Source: Nocardioides sp. NBC_00368 (lineage in GTDB: Bacteria > Actinomycetota > Actinomycetes > Propionibacteriales > Nocardioidaceae). Taken from it: 64,000 bases of DNA. The stretch is from positions 1,862,501 to 1,926,500 of the forward strand of contig NZ_CP107970.1 of assembly GCF_036090055.1 (NCBI RefSeq), written 5' to 3'. A program made the translations under genes and the position numbers. The notes beneath the pieces were generated by a model. It worked only from the letters and a program-made list of their open reading frames with translations. It had not been told where the DNA came from and searched no databases. Positions 26,021 to 34,338 of this stretch are shown in pieces. Position 1 is the first letter of the stretch. The number at the start of each line of letters is the position of its first letter.

Positions 26021-26485
26021 TCAGTCTCCTATGAGCTTCAGGTTCACCATCGGCAGTCCCTCGACCTCGTGGCCGACCGCCGTCTCGATCGCGCCGCGCA
26101 GGCGCTGCCAGGCCTTCGGATGTGCCTGCTGATAACGACCCAATGCGGCAGCGGACTCCTCCTCGGAGAGGAACCGTGCCTGCGCCGTGATGCTTATCCG
26201 TTTCCCGATGCTGACGCGGCACGACGGCTCGGCAACGAGGTTCTGGTACCACTGTGCACCCGTGCCGAACCCGCTCACCACCACGACCTCGTCCGCGCTC
26301 GGCCTCTCGACGACCTCTAGACACACATACCGCGCCACGCCTGATCGGCGCCCGACATGCTCGAGCATCAGCATCCGGGACCCGAAGAGCCACCCGGCGT
26401 TGTGACGGTAGAGCCAGATCGGCGCACGTACGACGGCCCGGGTCCGCAGCAGCCGGGACACGATCGAGTCGATCATCGACGTCAC
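26021..26485 (-). CDS. DUF385 nitroreductase-family protein, second member
   Basis: A 154-residue protein of the same fold as its downstream neighbour: 'LEHVGRRSGVARYVCLEVVERP', 'GFGTGAQWYQNLVAEPSCRVSIG' and 'FLSEEESAAALGRYQQAHPKAWQRL'. The cofactor is probably F420, or FMN in some members. The start is the GTG at 26485 with TAAGGT six bases upstream (leaderless pattern); an ATG at 26476 would remove three residues. Confidence 0.8.
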   Translation of the reverse strand: MTSMIDSIVSRLLRTRAVVRAPIWLYRHNAGWLFGSRMLMLEHVGRRSGVARYVCLEVVERPSADEVVVVSGFGTGAQWYQNLVAEPSCRVSIGKRISITAQARFLSEEESAAALGRYQQAHPKAWQRLRGAIETAVGHEVEGLPMVNLKLIGD

Positions 26486-26553
26486 GAACCGACCTTACCG
26501 ACCGACTCGGTCGATCTGGCCCGATCTGGCAGCACCAGGGTTACGCTCCAGGA

Positions 26554-26937
26554 ATGGCAACGCTCGAAGACCTCACCCGGATCATCGGCGAGCTGCCCGA
26601 GGTCACCGAGGGCGAACGGCACGGACACCCGACCTGGTCCGTACGCGGCAAGAGCATCGCCTGGCTGCGCCAGTTCAGCAAGGCCGACATCAAGCGCTTC
26701 GGCGACCAGACGCCCCCGGACCCGCCGATCCTCGCGGTCAACACCGCCGACCTGCACGAGAAGGAAGGCGTCCTCGCCGCCGGCATCGACGGCGTCTTCA
26801 CGATCGAGCACTTCAACAACTACCCCGCCGTGCTCATCGAGCTCAGCGTCATCGACCCAGGATCTCTCCGCGACCTCCTGGTCGACGCCTGGGTGGCTGC
26901 CGCCCCTGCAGACCTGGGGGCGGCGTTCGACGGCTGA
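26554..26937 (+). CDS. MmcQ/YjbR-family protein
   Basis: A 127-residue protein with the CyaY-like fold of the MmcQ/YjbR family: 'RIIGELPEVTEGERHGHPTWSVRGKSIAWL' and 'GVFTIEHFNNYPAVLIELSVIDPGSLRDLLVDAWVAAAP'. Members are often called DNA-binding, but the role is not settled. TACGCT lies six bases before the ATG, so it is probably leaderless. It is divergent from the DUF385 pair. Confidence 0.85.
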   Translation: MATLEDLTRIIGELPEVTEGERHGHPTWSVRGKSIAWLRQFSKADIKRFGDQTPPDPPILAVNTADLHEKEGVLAAGIDGVFTIEHFNNYPAVLIELSVIDPGSLRDLLVDAWVAAAPADLGAAFDG

Positions 26938-27079
26938 GTACCGGTCGAGTTGGAAACAGGTCACCCCGACCGGCCGCTGTCCTGCCATCTCGTGCGCACC
27001 CGGCGCGGGGAGCCACCGCTGCGTCTCGTCCAACTCGCCGAGCGCATCGGTGTGGCCTGCGGGGTCGACGCCGGATCCG

Positions 27080-27733
27080 TCAGACCGACTCGGCCACCAG
27101 GCGACTCGTGTACCCAGCCGCGACCAGGCGCTCGTACGCGGCCAAGGTCCTGTCATCGATCTCCTGCGGCGTCGCGAACCCCTTCTCCGCGTACACCCAC
27201 AAGCGCTGGGTGTCGCCGACCAGCATGTCCAGCACTCGCTTGTCGCTGCCGATCGACGCGATGTACGCACCCAACTCCTGGCTGCGAGCCGAGCACACAA
27301 CATCCAGATCTGGCCACAGCTTCTGAGCCGTCGCGTACGCCCGCCGCTGCTGATACGGGCGGCTGATCAAGGTCGCGCTCGCCACGCTGATCTCGTGCTC
27401 GGCGAGGAGCTCGCGGCTGTACGTCAGGTTCTCGCCGGTGTTGGTCGCACGGGGCTCCACGAGGATCGCGCTGCGCGGCACACCCAGCTCCTCAGCATGC
27501 TCCGCGAAATGGACCGCTTCGCCGCGCGGGAAGTCCTTCACTGTCGTCGGCGCGTTCGCCCCGGTGAAGACGATCAGCGGGAATCGACCGGCACGGAAGA
27601 GATCCGCAGCGTGCTCAGCCACCCCGATGTCATGACTACCCAGCGCGATTGCCACATCGGTTGGACGAGGCTCATCGGGAAGTTGATGGAAATCCCACAA
27701 AACACGGGCATCGTCAAGCGCGGTCGATGGCAT
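27080..27733 (-). CDS. YdcF-family (DUF218) protein
   Basis: A 217-residue protein with 'TDVAIALGSHDIGVAEHAADLFRAGRFPLIVFTGAN', 'EPRATNTGENLTYSRELL' and 'VASATLISRPYQQRRAYATAQKLWP', which are the three conserved segments of the DUF218 fold (YdcF/SanA). Unlike SanA it has no membrane anchor, so it is cytoplasmic like YdcF. Start ATG at 27733. About 140 bp upstream of its 3' end lies the MmcQ gene in convergent orientation. Confidence 0.85.
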   Translation of the reverse strand: MPSTALDDARVLWDFHQLPDEPRPTDVAIALGSHDIGVAEHAADLFRAGRFPLIVFTGANAPTTVKDFPRGEAVHFAEHAEELGVPRSAILVEPRATNTGENLTYSRELLAEHEISVASATLISRPYQQRRAYATAQKLWPDLDVVCSARSQELGAYIASIGSDKRVLDMLVGDTQRLWVYAEKGFATPQEIDDRTLAAYERLVAAGYTSRLVAESV

Positions 27734-28201
27734 CGGCTCAGTCTGCCATGCGAATCCGCCAGCGATTCCTAGTCACTCTCCGACTCCGACTCCGGGGCCC
27801 GCAACGAACCGACAGATCGACCTCGTCACCGGGATCTCGTGATCGCCACTTGGCCCATCCCAGTGCCTCACTTCGCCCAGTATGACGCGCCGTCGCCATG
27901 CCTTCGTGGCTGTTGGTCAGCGCGAACTGCGTCGTGTGGTGCGCTGAAGCTGGCTGCCGTCGCCCTTCGCGTCAGATGTAGGGCCGCGCCGTCCACCTTG
28001 AACCAGGTGCGATCTCTTGCGACCGTCGCCAGTGGCGGCAAGCCGCGCGTCGGATCCCGGCGGGCTGCCTCCCGCTCCACCGTTGGAGCCAAAGGTTGCC
28101 TCGCCTCGAGCGGGGTCTGAGGCGATCGTCGCTGAGGTTGCCTTCCACTGACCCGCCCTTGAGTGGGCCGCGTCCACAGTGCGTGGCACCAATCCCGATT
28201 G
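27734..28201. other. 468-bp region without a convincing gene
   Basis: Short open frames exist on both strands but none has a ribosome-binding site, family resemblance or sustained codon bias. The sequence may be decayed coding DNA. I see no tRNA, strong hairpin or repeat in it. Confidence 0.4.
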
Positions 28202-30127
28202 TCAGTCTCCGCTTGTGTCGTTGGTCTCGGCAGCGTCTGGCACGGTCTCGGCCTTGGCGTCCACTTCGACATCGTCGTGGCCGAGATCCGACTTGGATGC
28301 GGCGGTCTCCCGCGGGCCGAAGTCCGGCAACCCGAAGTCGTGTTCACGCAATGAGAATGACCTCTCGAGAAGACCTGCGAGCATCGCCTCATGTTCCTCG
28401 GCGCCCATCAGTGTCACCTGGTCGCGAAACGACTCGCTCAAGCTCGATGGAGAGCCCAAATCTGCGTCGGCCGCCTCGAGCCGCGCGATCACTTCGTGCG
28501 CTAGCAGGTATGCAGTCGTGTCGAGCGCATACCGTCGGGCGGTCAGCGGAGCGTGCGGGTCCGGCTCGGGCTGCTCGGGCTGCAGGGCGGTCAGCAGGCG
28601 GCGCGCGCCATTGGTGCGCTGTCGCAGACTCGTATGCGAGAACTCGCCTAGTGCCCGACCGACCACGGCTGCACGCTTCCAACCGGCGGACTCGATCCAG
28701 CGCGCCGGTGACTGTCGTGTGGGTGCTTGCGCGGCGAGCTTGGCTGCCCGCTCAGGCTTCATTCGCCAGGCGCGCGCCACGCAGGTCTGCTCGAGCAGCG
28801 TACGGATACAAGGCAGAGAGAGATCAGTGTCCTCGAGCCAGAAGTAGGACGCACTTCGCAGGGCGCCCGCTGCCATCAGCAGTGCGACCCGTTCGTTCTC
28901 GGTGGCCGACCAACCGGAGACGATCTCAGCTGCTTCAGTGATGGCAATGTGACGAAACAGTCGAGCCGGAAGAGCGCCGGGTTGAAAGTTGTCTCCTTCG
29001 ATCTCGTACTCGTTCTGCCACGCCAGTGCGAAACGATCGCTGGCACGCGCCCGCCGCTCCGCCACCGCGGCGACGATCCGGTTCATTTCGACGGCGGCCA
29101 GACGATCCTTTGCAGCTGCTTGCGTCACCTCGAAGCGGTATCCGATCGCCGCCAACCGGTTCGTCTTGGCCCAGCCACCGAAGGCCACCTCGGGAGCCAT
29201 GGGCCAGCTCACGACCGGCGGGGGCCAACGATGACTTGACCTGTCAGTCTCGTCACTGATGAGGAACGCGCTCTGAAGAAGCGGTACCCAGTCCTCACGC
29301 CCGCGCTCGCGGGCGATGGTGGCAACACACCCAAGGACCTGCCGAAAGGTAGCTGACGCGATCTCACCGATCCGTTCATGCAGGGCGCGGGTGTCGCTAC
29401 TTGGCGCATAACGAACGCGTCCGACGCGCCCGGCCTCGACCGCCCATTCCTGGCCTGCGACGAGCGGTCCTCTGGCGTGGAGGAACTCCGACAGGTCCGA
29501 CCACGCCTGACCCATGTCGATCGCGATCGCCGGGTAGACCGACCACACGCGAGTTATCCAGTCGGCGGTTCCCTCCCCGTTTCGAACCGGCTCGATCTCG
29601 TGATGGTTCTCGATGTTGTAGGTCCAGCGCTCAAGTTGGCTTCGAGCGATGACCGCGGCGGCGATCGGGCGACCGCCCGCCAGATGACGGACGGTCTCAG
29701 CGAGGCAATCTGCGCCCCACTGGACGTGAGCGGGCCAGTCAATCATGTCGGTGATGCGCCCGTCGGGGTTCAGTGACCAGACCTTGCCAGGCCTAGGTCC
29801 CATGGCCGCGCGAGCTGGCTCACGGAGACCATTGATATCTGGGGGAGTACCCGTGAAGAAGGCGAGAACGCCATCGATGCGGGGCACGTGCACCAACGCG
29901 CCGAGGATGCTGAGCGGCACAAGGTCGCCAGCGTTCTCGGCGACAGTGATCCGGTTGCTTTGTCGACCCATCCCGAGAACGCCCCAGAACTGGTCCGTGC
30001 GCCGCTGCGCGGCTGCCACAGAAGTGGGGTCGTCGAGCCGTACGCGTGCCAGCCGACGTGTACTGGTCTTGTGGTCGCGCTTGCTCTGCCTGTCGACCTT
30101 CATCCAGCTCAGGTCGTCGCCGATCAT
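28202..30127 (-). CDS. Unknown 641-aa protein
   Basis: I do not recognise the family. The product is soluble and helix-rich, with 'LERWTYNIENHHEIEPV', 'AWSDLSEFLHARGPLVAG' and 'CIRTLLEQTCVARAWRMKPERAAKLAAQ'; the FLHARG word is reminiscent of HEPN-type helices but no full R-x4-6-H motif stands out. The last ~40 residues are acidic and low in complexity. GAGAGGA precedes the ATG at 30127. The gene stands alone in accessory DNA next to a transposase remnant, so it was probably acquired by transfer. Confidence 0.6.
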   Translation of the reverse strand: MIGDDLSWMKVDRQSKRDHKTSTRRLARVRLDDPTSVAAAQRRTDQFWGVLGMGRQSNRITVAENAGDLVPLSILGALVHVPRIDGVLAFFTGTPPDINGLREPARAAMGPRPGKVWSLNPDGRITDMIDWPAHVQWGADCLAETVRHLAGGRPIAAAVIARSQLERWTYNIENHHEIEPVRNGEGTADWITRVWSVYPAIAIDMGQAWSDLSEFLHARGPLVAGQEWAVEAGRVGRVRYAPSSDTRALHERIGEIASATFRQVLGCVATIARERGREDWVPLLQSAFLISDETDRSSHRWPPPVVSWPMAPEVAFGGWAKTNRLAAIGYRFEVTQAAAKDRLAAVEMNRIVAAVAERRARASDRFALAWQNEYEIEGDNFQPGALPARLFRHIAITEAAEIVSGWSATENERVALLMAAGALRSASYFWLEDTDLSLPCIRTLLEQTCVARAWRMKPERAAKLAAQAPTRQSPARWIESAGWKRAAVVGRALGEFSHTSLRQRTNGARRLLTALQPEQPEPDPHAPLTARRYALDTTAYLLAHEVIARLEAADADLGSPSSLSESFRDQVTLMGAEEHEAMLAGLLERSFSLREHDFGLPDFGPRETAASKSDLGHDDVEVDAKAETVPDAAETNDTSGD

Positions 30128-30563
30128 CGCGGTTCCTCTCCCGTGGTGTTGGGTCAGCGCCAGCGCGACAGACCGAGACACAGCAGCGAAGGTATCAACC
30201 GCCTTAGGCGTGATGCTCAGACACGTTAGTCACACGCGGCTGATCGGTGGGAGTCCTCCGCATGCGCCGCGGCATCGTTGAGGGTTGTGGTGCTCGATCC
30301 AGCGCGCAAGGGCGGCTCCGGGGGCTGCATGGTTCGCAACAACCGAACCTGTTGCACTCCGCCGCCAGCGTCGCTGATCCTGGCGGAAGCTGTTGATGTG
30401 CGTGATCACGCGCCGCGGCCCTCGATCAAGGCTTAGTGTCTGACGCGTCGAACCTCCTCGGTTGTAGCTGTTTCTCAAGGTTGGGCCGATCGGAATCGTT
30501 GGATCTGGATACCGCGAGGCTTCTAAGTGCTGGGCGTAGGCGGCAGCAGGAAGGACGGAAGGA
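30128..30563. other. 436-bp gap holding a transposase remnant
   Basis: No complete gene is present. Bases 30230-30319 encode the end of an IS481-type transposase on the minus strand (listed separately). The remainder probably holds the promoter of the membrane-protein gene at 30564 and that of the unknown gene ending at 30127. Confidence 0.5.
30230..30319 (-). pseudogene. C-terminal remnant of an IS481-family transposase
   Basis: The minus strand encodes 'ALARWIEHHNPQRCRGACGG' followed by LPPISRV and a stop, which matches the usual end of IS481 transposases (W-x-x-H/F-Y-N-x-x-R...GGxPPISRV). The integrase core is missing, so the element is dead. Confidence 0.65.
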
Positions 30564-31721
30564 ATGCCTGAAGACGGCGGTCGTGTGCGGTGGTGGGCAA
30601 TAGTCGCTGTGACACTCACCGGGATTGCGATCACGGCCTCTCCATTTCTGCTCTCGGCGCGGGTTGACGACGCGTATGGCAGTGGAGAGTCGCTGGCGTC
30701 GTCGATTCTCACGAACGTCGGAACCGCGGTGCTCTTGGTCGCCGTGGTCTTCCTTCTGGAACGCGGCTTGGTAACTCGCGTGCGAGCCGCGGCCGAACGG
30801 GGTGCCACCGACGCGGTTGAACGACGCACCCAGCACTTAGACGATGCAAACCGCGAACTCGCGGTGCGACTGGACGCTGTCCAAGCTCAGCTTGACGACA
30901 AGGTCGCGGCTGAAGACTCGAGCCGCGCGGCCGTTGTGGATCGGCTCGGCAGCGAGGTCTCTTTCGACACAGTCGCCGACGCGCTGGAACAGGCCAACGA
31001 CCTCGGAGCCCTGGGACAGGGTGACATCACTGTCCCGGCGAGCGATGCGTATGACACGCCGCTGGTGAACGTGTCGTGGCGGGAGCATTCCACCACCACC
31101 GGTCCGCCTTACATGTCGTCGTCATTCTGGGATGAGGACGAATCGACTCAGCCCAAGATGACCTTCCGATATGAGGCGCAACACGACCCTGGCGGAGGCC
31201 CAAGCCTTCCGTACGTTGAGGTGGTCTGGCATCCGCGAGTGTCGGCTGTCGACGTCCTACACGAACTCCGAAGCGAGATGCGCCGACGCGGGTTTGCACA
31301 TGAGGCCAAGCAGGTCGGTGACCGTCTCTTCGTGAACCTTCACTCAGCCATCAGCGATGCAATCGCAGCGAGAACAGGTGCCGAGCATGCGTGGGCCAAC
31401 GGCGCAATGTACGAGTGGATCGCGGATGGATGGGCAGTGACCGACCGGGGCCTGGTGACCCGTGATCATGGGATCGTCGAGTCAAACGAGTTCCCCGAGT
31501 CCGGTGCGCAACGTCTAAGACGCACCGGGTCGAATGTTGGAACCAAGCGGTTCTCGAAGCCAGCCCCAGATGGGGCGGACAAGGCATTGTGGTCTCACGC
31601 GGTGGCCCGTGCCACGCGGCACCATCCGCGTGAAGGCCCGGTGGCAGCCCTCGGTTTCGGGCCGGTCGCGTATACGCCGGAAACCTCCCCCCGAAACCGT
31701 GCCGGTTGGCCGCCCGCGTGA
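30564..31721 (+). CDS. Unknown membrane-anchored protein, 385 aa
   Basis: Two N-terminal membrane helices (about 9-30 and 50-69) are followed by a probable coiled coil ('VERRTQHLDDANRELAVRLDAVQAQLDDKVAAEDSSRAAV' in parts, residues 83-130). A soluble domain of about 200 residues has 'PYVEVVWHPRVSAVDVLHELRSEMRRRGFAH' and 'WANGAMYEWIADGWAVTDRGLV'. The tail after about 320 is low in complexity and may be read through non-conserved DNA. GGAAGGA directly precedes the ATG. No family is recognised; the membrane-coiled-coil-sensor layout suggests a signalling or defence role, but this is inference. Confidence 0.6.
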   Translation: MPEDGGRVRWWAIVAVTLTGIAITASPFLLSARVDDAYGSGESLASSILTNVGTAVLLVAVVFLLERGLVTRVRAAAERGATDAVERRTQHLDDANRELAVRLDAVQAQLDDKVAAEDSSRAAVVDRLGSEVSFDTVADALEQANDLGALGQGDITVPASDAYDTPLVNVSWREHSTTTGPPYMSSSFWDEDESTQPKMTFRYEAQHDPGGGPSLPYVEVVWHPRVSAVDVLHELRSEMRRRGFAHEAKQVGDRLFVNLHSAISDAIAARTGAEHAWANGAMYEWIADGWAVTDRGLVTRDHGIVESNEFPESGAQRLRRTGSNVGTKRFSKPAPDGADKALWSHAVARATRHHPREGPVAALGFGPVAYTPETSPRNRAGWPPA

Positions 31722-32028
31722 GCCCAGTTGGTTTCACCTCCTCAGGTCGCAGAACTCACCTCCTGCGAGTCATGAGCAGGCAGTTGAGGCAGCCAGCAGC
31801 ATCGTGCGACTCGCGACCCGTGACCCTGTCTTCGGGAATCAATGTGGTTCGCATTTCCTATCGCCACGTCCCGGATGGCTCCCAGGTGCAAGTCGCTGGA
31901 CGGTTGGATGGCGACTCGTTCTATTCGGTCGAGAAGCTTCGACGTACCGGAGAACACGAGGTGTCTGCTGGAGGCATCTGCGGGCTTGCGGCCACCCAGC
32001 CCACATGGCTGAAAGCGGCCCAGTCGAC
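31722..32028. other. 307-bp gap with at most a doubtful small gene
   Basis: A plus-strand frame ending at 32032 could encode about 86 residues from an ATG near 31772 ('SGINVVRISYRHVPDGSQVQVAGRLDGD' in parts), but it has no ribosome-binding site and overlaps the end of the antitoxin gene. I treat it as unproven. Confidence 0.3.
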
Positions 32029-33174
32029 CTAGTCTCGGATTTCGTAGGTTTCGAAAAGCTTGGGTTGTCCGAACCTCCAGTCGTTGGCTTCGTGCTGGTG
32101 GCGGCCCGCGACGATTGCTGGCGCGATGCCAAGGCGCTTGGCCAGTGCGACTGCGTCGGCGGGCGTCTTAATCGCCGCCAGGTCGGTCTCCGCCTCGGCC
32201 GGGATCAGCAGTCGGCCGGCGAAGTCGTTCGCTTCTTGCTCGATCTGGGCCTGGGCTCCGGCGCCGGCCTTCGTGTCCGGGAACCGCATGAAGGTCTCCT
32301 TCTTGCTGTGTAGCAGAAGGTGACCGAGCTCGTGGAACAGTGCAAACCAAAACTTGTCGTTGCGCTTACCCCGGTTGCTGAGCTGTACAACGGCGCGGGT
32401 TGGGGAGATGAACCGGGATGCCCCGCTCGCGCGGGTGCCCACAACGTCAGGGACGACGACCAGGCAGACGCCGGCTGAAGCGCAGGTGGCGACGAGTTCG
32501 GGGAAGAAGTCGTCGGGGCTTTGGACTGTCATCGCGCGCAGCTTGGGGAGAGCAGCGCGCAGTACAGCGCGGTCGAAGGGCTCGAAGGCGACCTCTTTGG
32601 CTACCTCTTCGGCGGCGAGTTCGCCGAGGCGAAGCCACGCCGCGACCGCTGCTGCGTCGATCTCGTATGCGCCCGATTGAAGAAAGGCTGCTGCAGGCTG
32701 GTCCCAAGCTCGTTCCCAAGCGTCGAGGCTCCCGACCCCGAAGAATGCCAAGACCTGCTGCAATTGGCGCCCCGGATCGCTTCTTGTTGCAGTCACGTGC
32801 CCGCGATCACGTAGAGCCTTCAGCGGCATACGATCGAGCCAGCCGGCGTGGTCGGACAAGGCGGCCAGCTCGTCGGTGCGGACCTTGTGGTCTTGGTAGT
32901 CGGCCTCAAGAGTGTTCCAGAACGCGGCCGGCATGCCGGTTGCTCGTTCGAGGGCGATCGCGGTCGCGGGGGTGATCGCAGAGTTGCCTTTCACGATCTG
33001 GTTGATGTGCTTGAGTGTCAGACCGGTCCGTGCTGCGAGCTTGCTCTGTGACATCTCGAGGGCCTCGAGCGTTTCCAGAAGAGAGTCGCCGGGCGCCGGG
33101 ACCTCGTCCGGCTCATACGGATACCAGGCCAGATCGCTGGCGTTGTCGGTGTCATTCGTGGTGTCGTCGTTCAT
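32029..33174 (-). CDS. HigA-type antitoxin fused to an ImmA/IrrE-type metallopeptidase
   Basis: A 381-residue protein of two parts. Residues about 28-85 form a HigA/XRE helix-turn-helix ('LEALEMSQSKLAARTGLTLKHINQIVKGNSAITPATAIALERATGMPAAFW' in parts). The C-terminal half carries the zinc-protease motif HELGH in 'FALFHELGHLLLHSKKE' with a downstream Glu region ('QIEQEANDFAGRLLIP'), as in ImmA/IrrE. Single-domain HigA is about 100 residues, so this is a fused or solo-protease antitoxin. GAGGAGGAGA precedes the ATG at 33174. It follows the toxin gene by 19 bp, the toxin-first order of higBA operons. Confidence 0.9.
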   Translation of the reverse strand: MNDDTTNDTDNASDLAWYPYEPDEVPAPGDSLLETLEALEMSQSKLAARTGLTLKHINQIVKGNSAITPATAIALERATGMPAAFWNTLEADYQDHKVRTDELAALSDHAGWLDRMPLKALRDRGHVTATRSDPGRQLQQVLAFFGVGSLDAWERAWDQPAAAFLQSGAYEIDAAAVAAWLRLGELAAEEVAKEVAFEPFDRAVLRAALPKLRAMTVQSPDDFFPELVATCASAGVCLVVVPDVVGTRASGASRFISPTRAVVQLSNRGKRNDKFWFALFHELGHLLLHSKKETFMRFPDTKAGAGAQAQIEQEANDFAGRLLIPAEAETDLAAIKTPADAVALAKRLGIAPAIVAGRHQHEANDWRFGQPKLFETYEIRD

Positions 33175-33193
33175 CGTCTCCTCCTCTCTGGCT

Positions 33194-33529
33194 TCAGTGG
33201 GTGTCGGTGATCTCGACGAATGCGAGGCGAGTGACCTGTGCTCGGTTGACGCCGCCGTCGTGTCCGCGGGGAACCGGATCGTCGGCAACCTCAACGATCA
33301 TGCGAAGCGGATGTTCCACATCCAACGAGAACTGCTCGCTGCGGTCGGCGACGAGCTGATGGCAGCGCGCCTGGGGAAGCTGGCACAGCACCTCGAGGTT
33401 GGCTGCGGCCCTGATCTGAGTCAGGCGCAACGCGATCTTCTTCGCGCACGCCGGACCGTACTTGCGCCTCAATCGGGCGCTGCTTCGGAACAGCGCCTGC
33501 TCGGACGCCCGCCGGAAGCCGATCTCCAC
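33194..33529 (-). CDS. higB: HigB/RelE-superfamily toxin
   Basis: A 111-residue product resembling HigB-type mRNA interferases: 'YGPACAKKIALRLTQIRAAANLEVLCQLPQARCHQLVADRSEQFSLDVEHPLRMIVEVAD' in parts, with the R-C-H-x-L...F-S-L-D-V...P-x-R-x-I pattern. Such toxins cleave mRNA on the ribosome. The GTG start at 33529 follows GAGGCGACGGA. An AT-rich promoter with a palindrome lies just upstream. The downstream gene encodes the antitoxin. Confidence 0.85.
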   Translation of the reverse strand: MEIGFRRASEQALFRSSARLRRKYGPACAKKIALRLTQIRAAANLEVLCQLPQARCHQLVADRSEQFSLDVEHPLRMIVEVADDPVPRGHDGGVNRAQVTRLAFVEITDTH

Positions 33530-33553
33530 TCCGTCGCCTCACAATGAAAATGT

Positions 33554-33570
33554 TACACCTTGACGGTGTA
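33554..33570. promoter_or_regulatory. Palindromic operator between higB and the ubiquitin-like operon
   Basis: TACACC and GGTGTA form an inverted repeat around TTGAC in the AT-rich divergent gap; TAGAAT (minus strand, 33580-33575 region) is a good -10 for the toxin operon. Position and shape fit autoregulation by the HigA helix-turn-helix. Because the gap is shared, the ubiquitin-like operon could respond to it too. Confidence 0.55.
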
Positions 33571-33622
33571 GTATTCTAAACGTTGAACCCGTCCGGTTCA
33601 GAAAACTGACCCGGAGATGAGC

Positions 33623-33660
33623 GATGGTGGCGCTGCCATTCGACCGGAGGCGCCACCATC
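33623..33660 (+). promoter_or_regulatory. Hairpin in the leader of the ubiquitin-like operon
   Basis: GATGGTGGCGC (33623-33633) and GCGCCACCATC (33650-33660) are exact complements with a 16-base loop, 26 bp before the Ubl start codon. It could be an attenuator, an mRNA-stability element or a second protein-binding site. Confidence 0.5.
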
Positions 33661-33686
33661 ACCCAGCCCTATGAAGGAGGACTGCC

Positions 33687-33959
33687 ATGACGGTAGCCGA
33701 CCAGCCGACCCGCGACCCCAAGAACCCGCACGAAGTTACGATCACGGTCAACAACAGCCCCGTGACGCTGACCCAGGGCAAGTACACCGGTCTCCAGATC
33801 AAGGAGGCCGCCATCGCCCAGGGCGTCAGCGATGTCGGTATCGACTTCGTGCTCTCGGTGCAGCGCGGCAACCACTACGACGTCATCGGCGACGCGGACG
33901 TCATCGAGATCCACCCCAACCTCGACTTCGTGGCGGTCACCGGTGACGACAACTCCTGA
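33687..33959 (+). CDS. Bacterial ubiquitin-like protein (multiubiquitin-family single domain)
   Basis: A 90-residue protein with one beta-grasp domain: 'EVTITVNNSPVTLTQGKYTG' then 'LQIKEAAIAQGVSDVGIDFVL' and 'GDADVIEIHPNLDFVAV'. The pattern is that of the bacterial multiubiquitin domain, here as a single unit. It ends in GDDNS rather than a di-glycine, so it would need processing by the JAB domain of the third gene, or it uses another C-terminal residue. GAAGGAGG is well placed before the ATG. It is the first gene of a three-gene operon. Confidence 0.85.
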   Translation: MTVADQPTRDPKNPHEVTITVNNSPVTLTQGKYTGLQIKEAAIAQGVSDVGIDFVLSVQRGNHYDVIGDADVIEIHPNLDFVAVTGDDNS

Positions 33960-34338
33960 GGTGCGCACTGCGGTCGATGTGGCCATCGACCAGATCCACG
34001 AGCAGTTCGCCACCCATGCCGTCGACGTCGTGCGAGAGCCCGGAGGCGATGCCACGATCATCATCGATGAGGTCATGATCGGCGAGCAATACGAACCGAG
34101 TACCACTTGGCTCGGGTTCCGTATCAGCGCGGCGTACCCGAATGCTGATGTCTACCCTCACTACCTCGGCCCCGTCAGTCGCCGTGACGGCGCAGCCCAC
34201 GGTGACGCTTTCCAGAACGTGATCTGGCGGGACCGGTCTGCCCTGCAGATCTCGCGCCGCTCCAACGGCTGGAACCCGCGCCGCGACACCGCTGCGCTCA
34301 AGGCCGTGAAGGTTCTGGCATGGCTCGCCGACCAGTGA
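33943..34338 (+). CDS. E2-like protein of the ubiquitin-like operon, lacking cysteine
   Basis: A 131-residue protein resembling the prokaryotic E2-like family paired with Ubl and JAB-E1 genes: 'WLGFRISAAYPNADVYPHYLG' and 'ALQISRRSNGWNPRRDTAAL', then a C-terminal helix 'KAVKVLAWLADQ'. There is no cysteine anywhere in the sequence, so a thioester at the usual E2 position is impossible; S99, S104 or S107 near the expected active site are candidates for an oxyester. The GTG at 33943 overlaps the Ubl gene by 17 bases; a GTG at 33961 is an alternative. It overlaps the next gene by 19 bases. Confidence 0.75.
   Translation: MTTTPEVRTAVDVAIDQIHEQFATHAVDVVREPGGDATIIIDEVMIGEQYEPSTTWLGFRISAAYPNADVYPHYLGPVSRRDGAAHGDAFQNVIWRDRSALQISRRSNGWNPRRDTAALKAVKVLAWLADQ

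Noticed and set aside
27868..28392. Minus-strand frames of 91-174 aa in the 27.7-28.4 kb gap
   Set aside because: Composition is not like a protein, and there is no ribosome-binding site; they overlap the end of the 641-aa gene.
31706..32032. 108-aa plus-strand frame
   Set aside because: No ribosome-binding site, no family, overlaps the antitoxin 3' end; described only as a doubtful gene in the gap.
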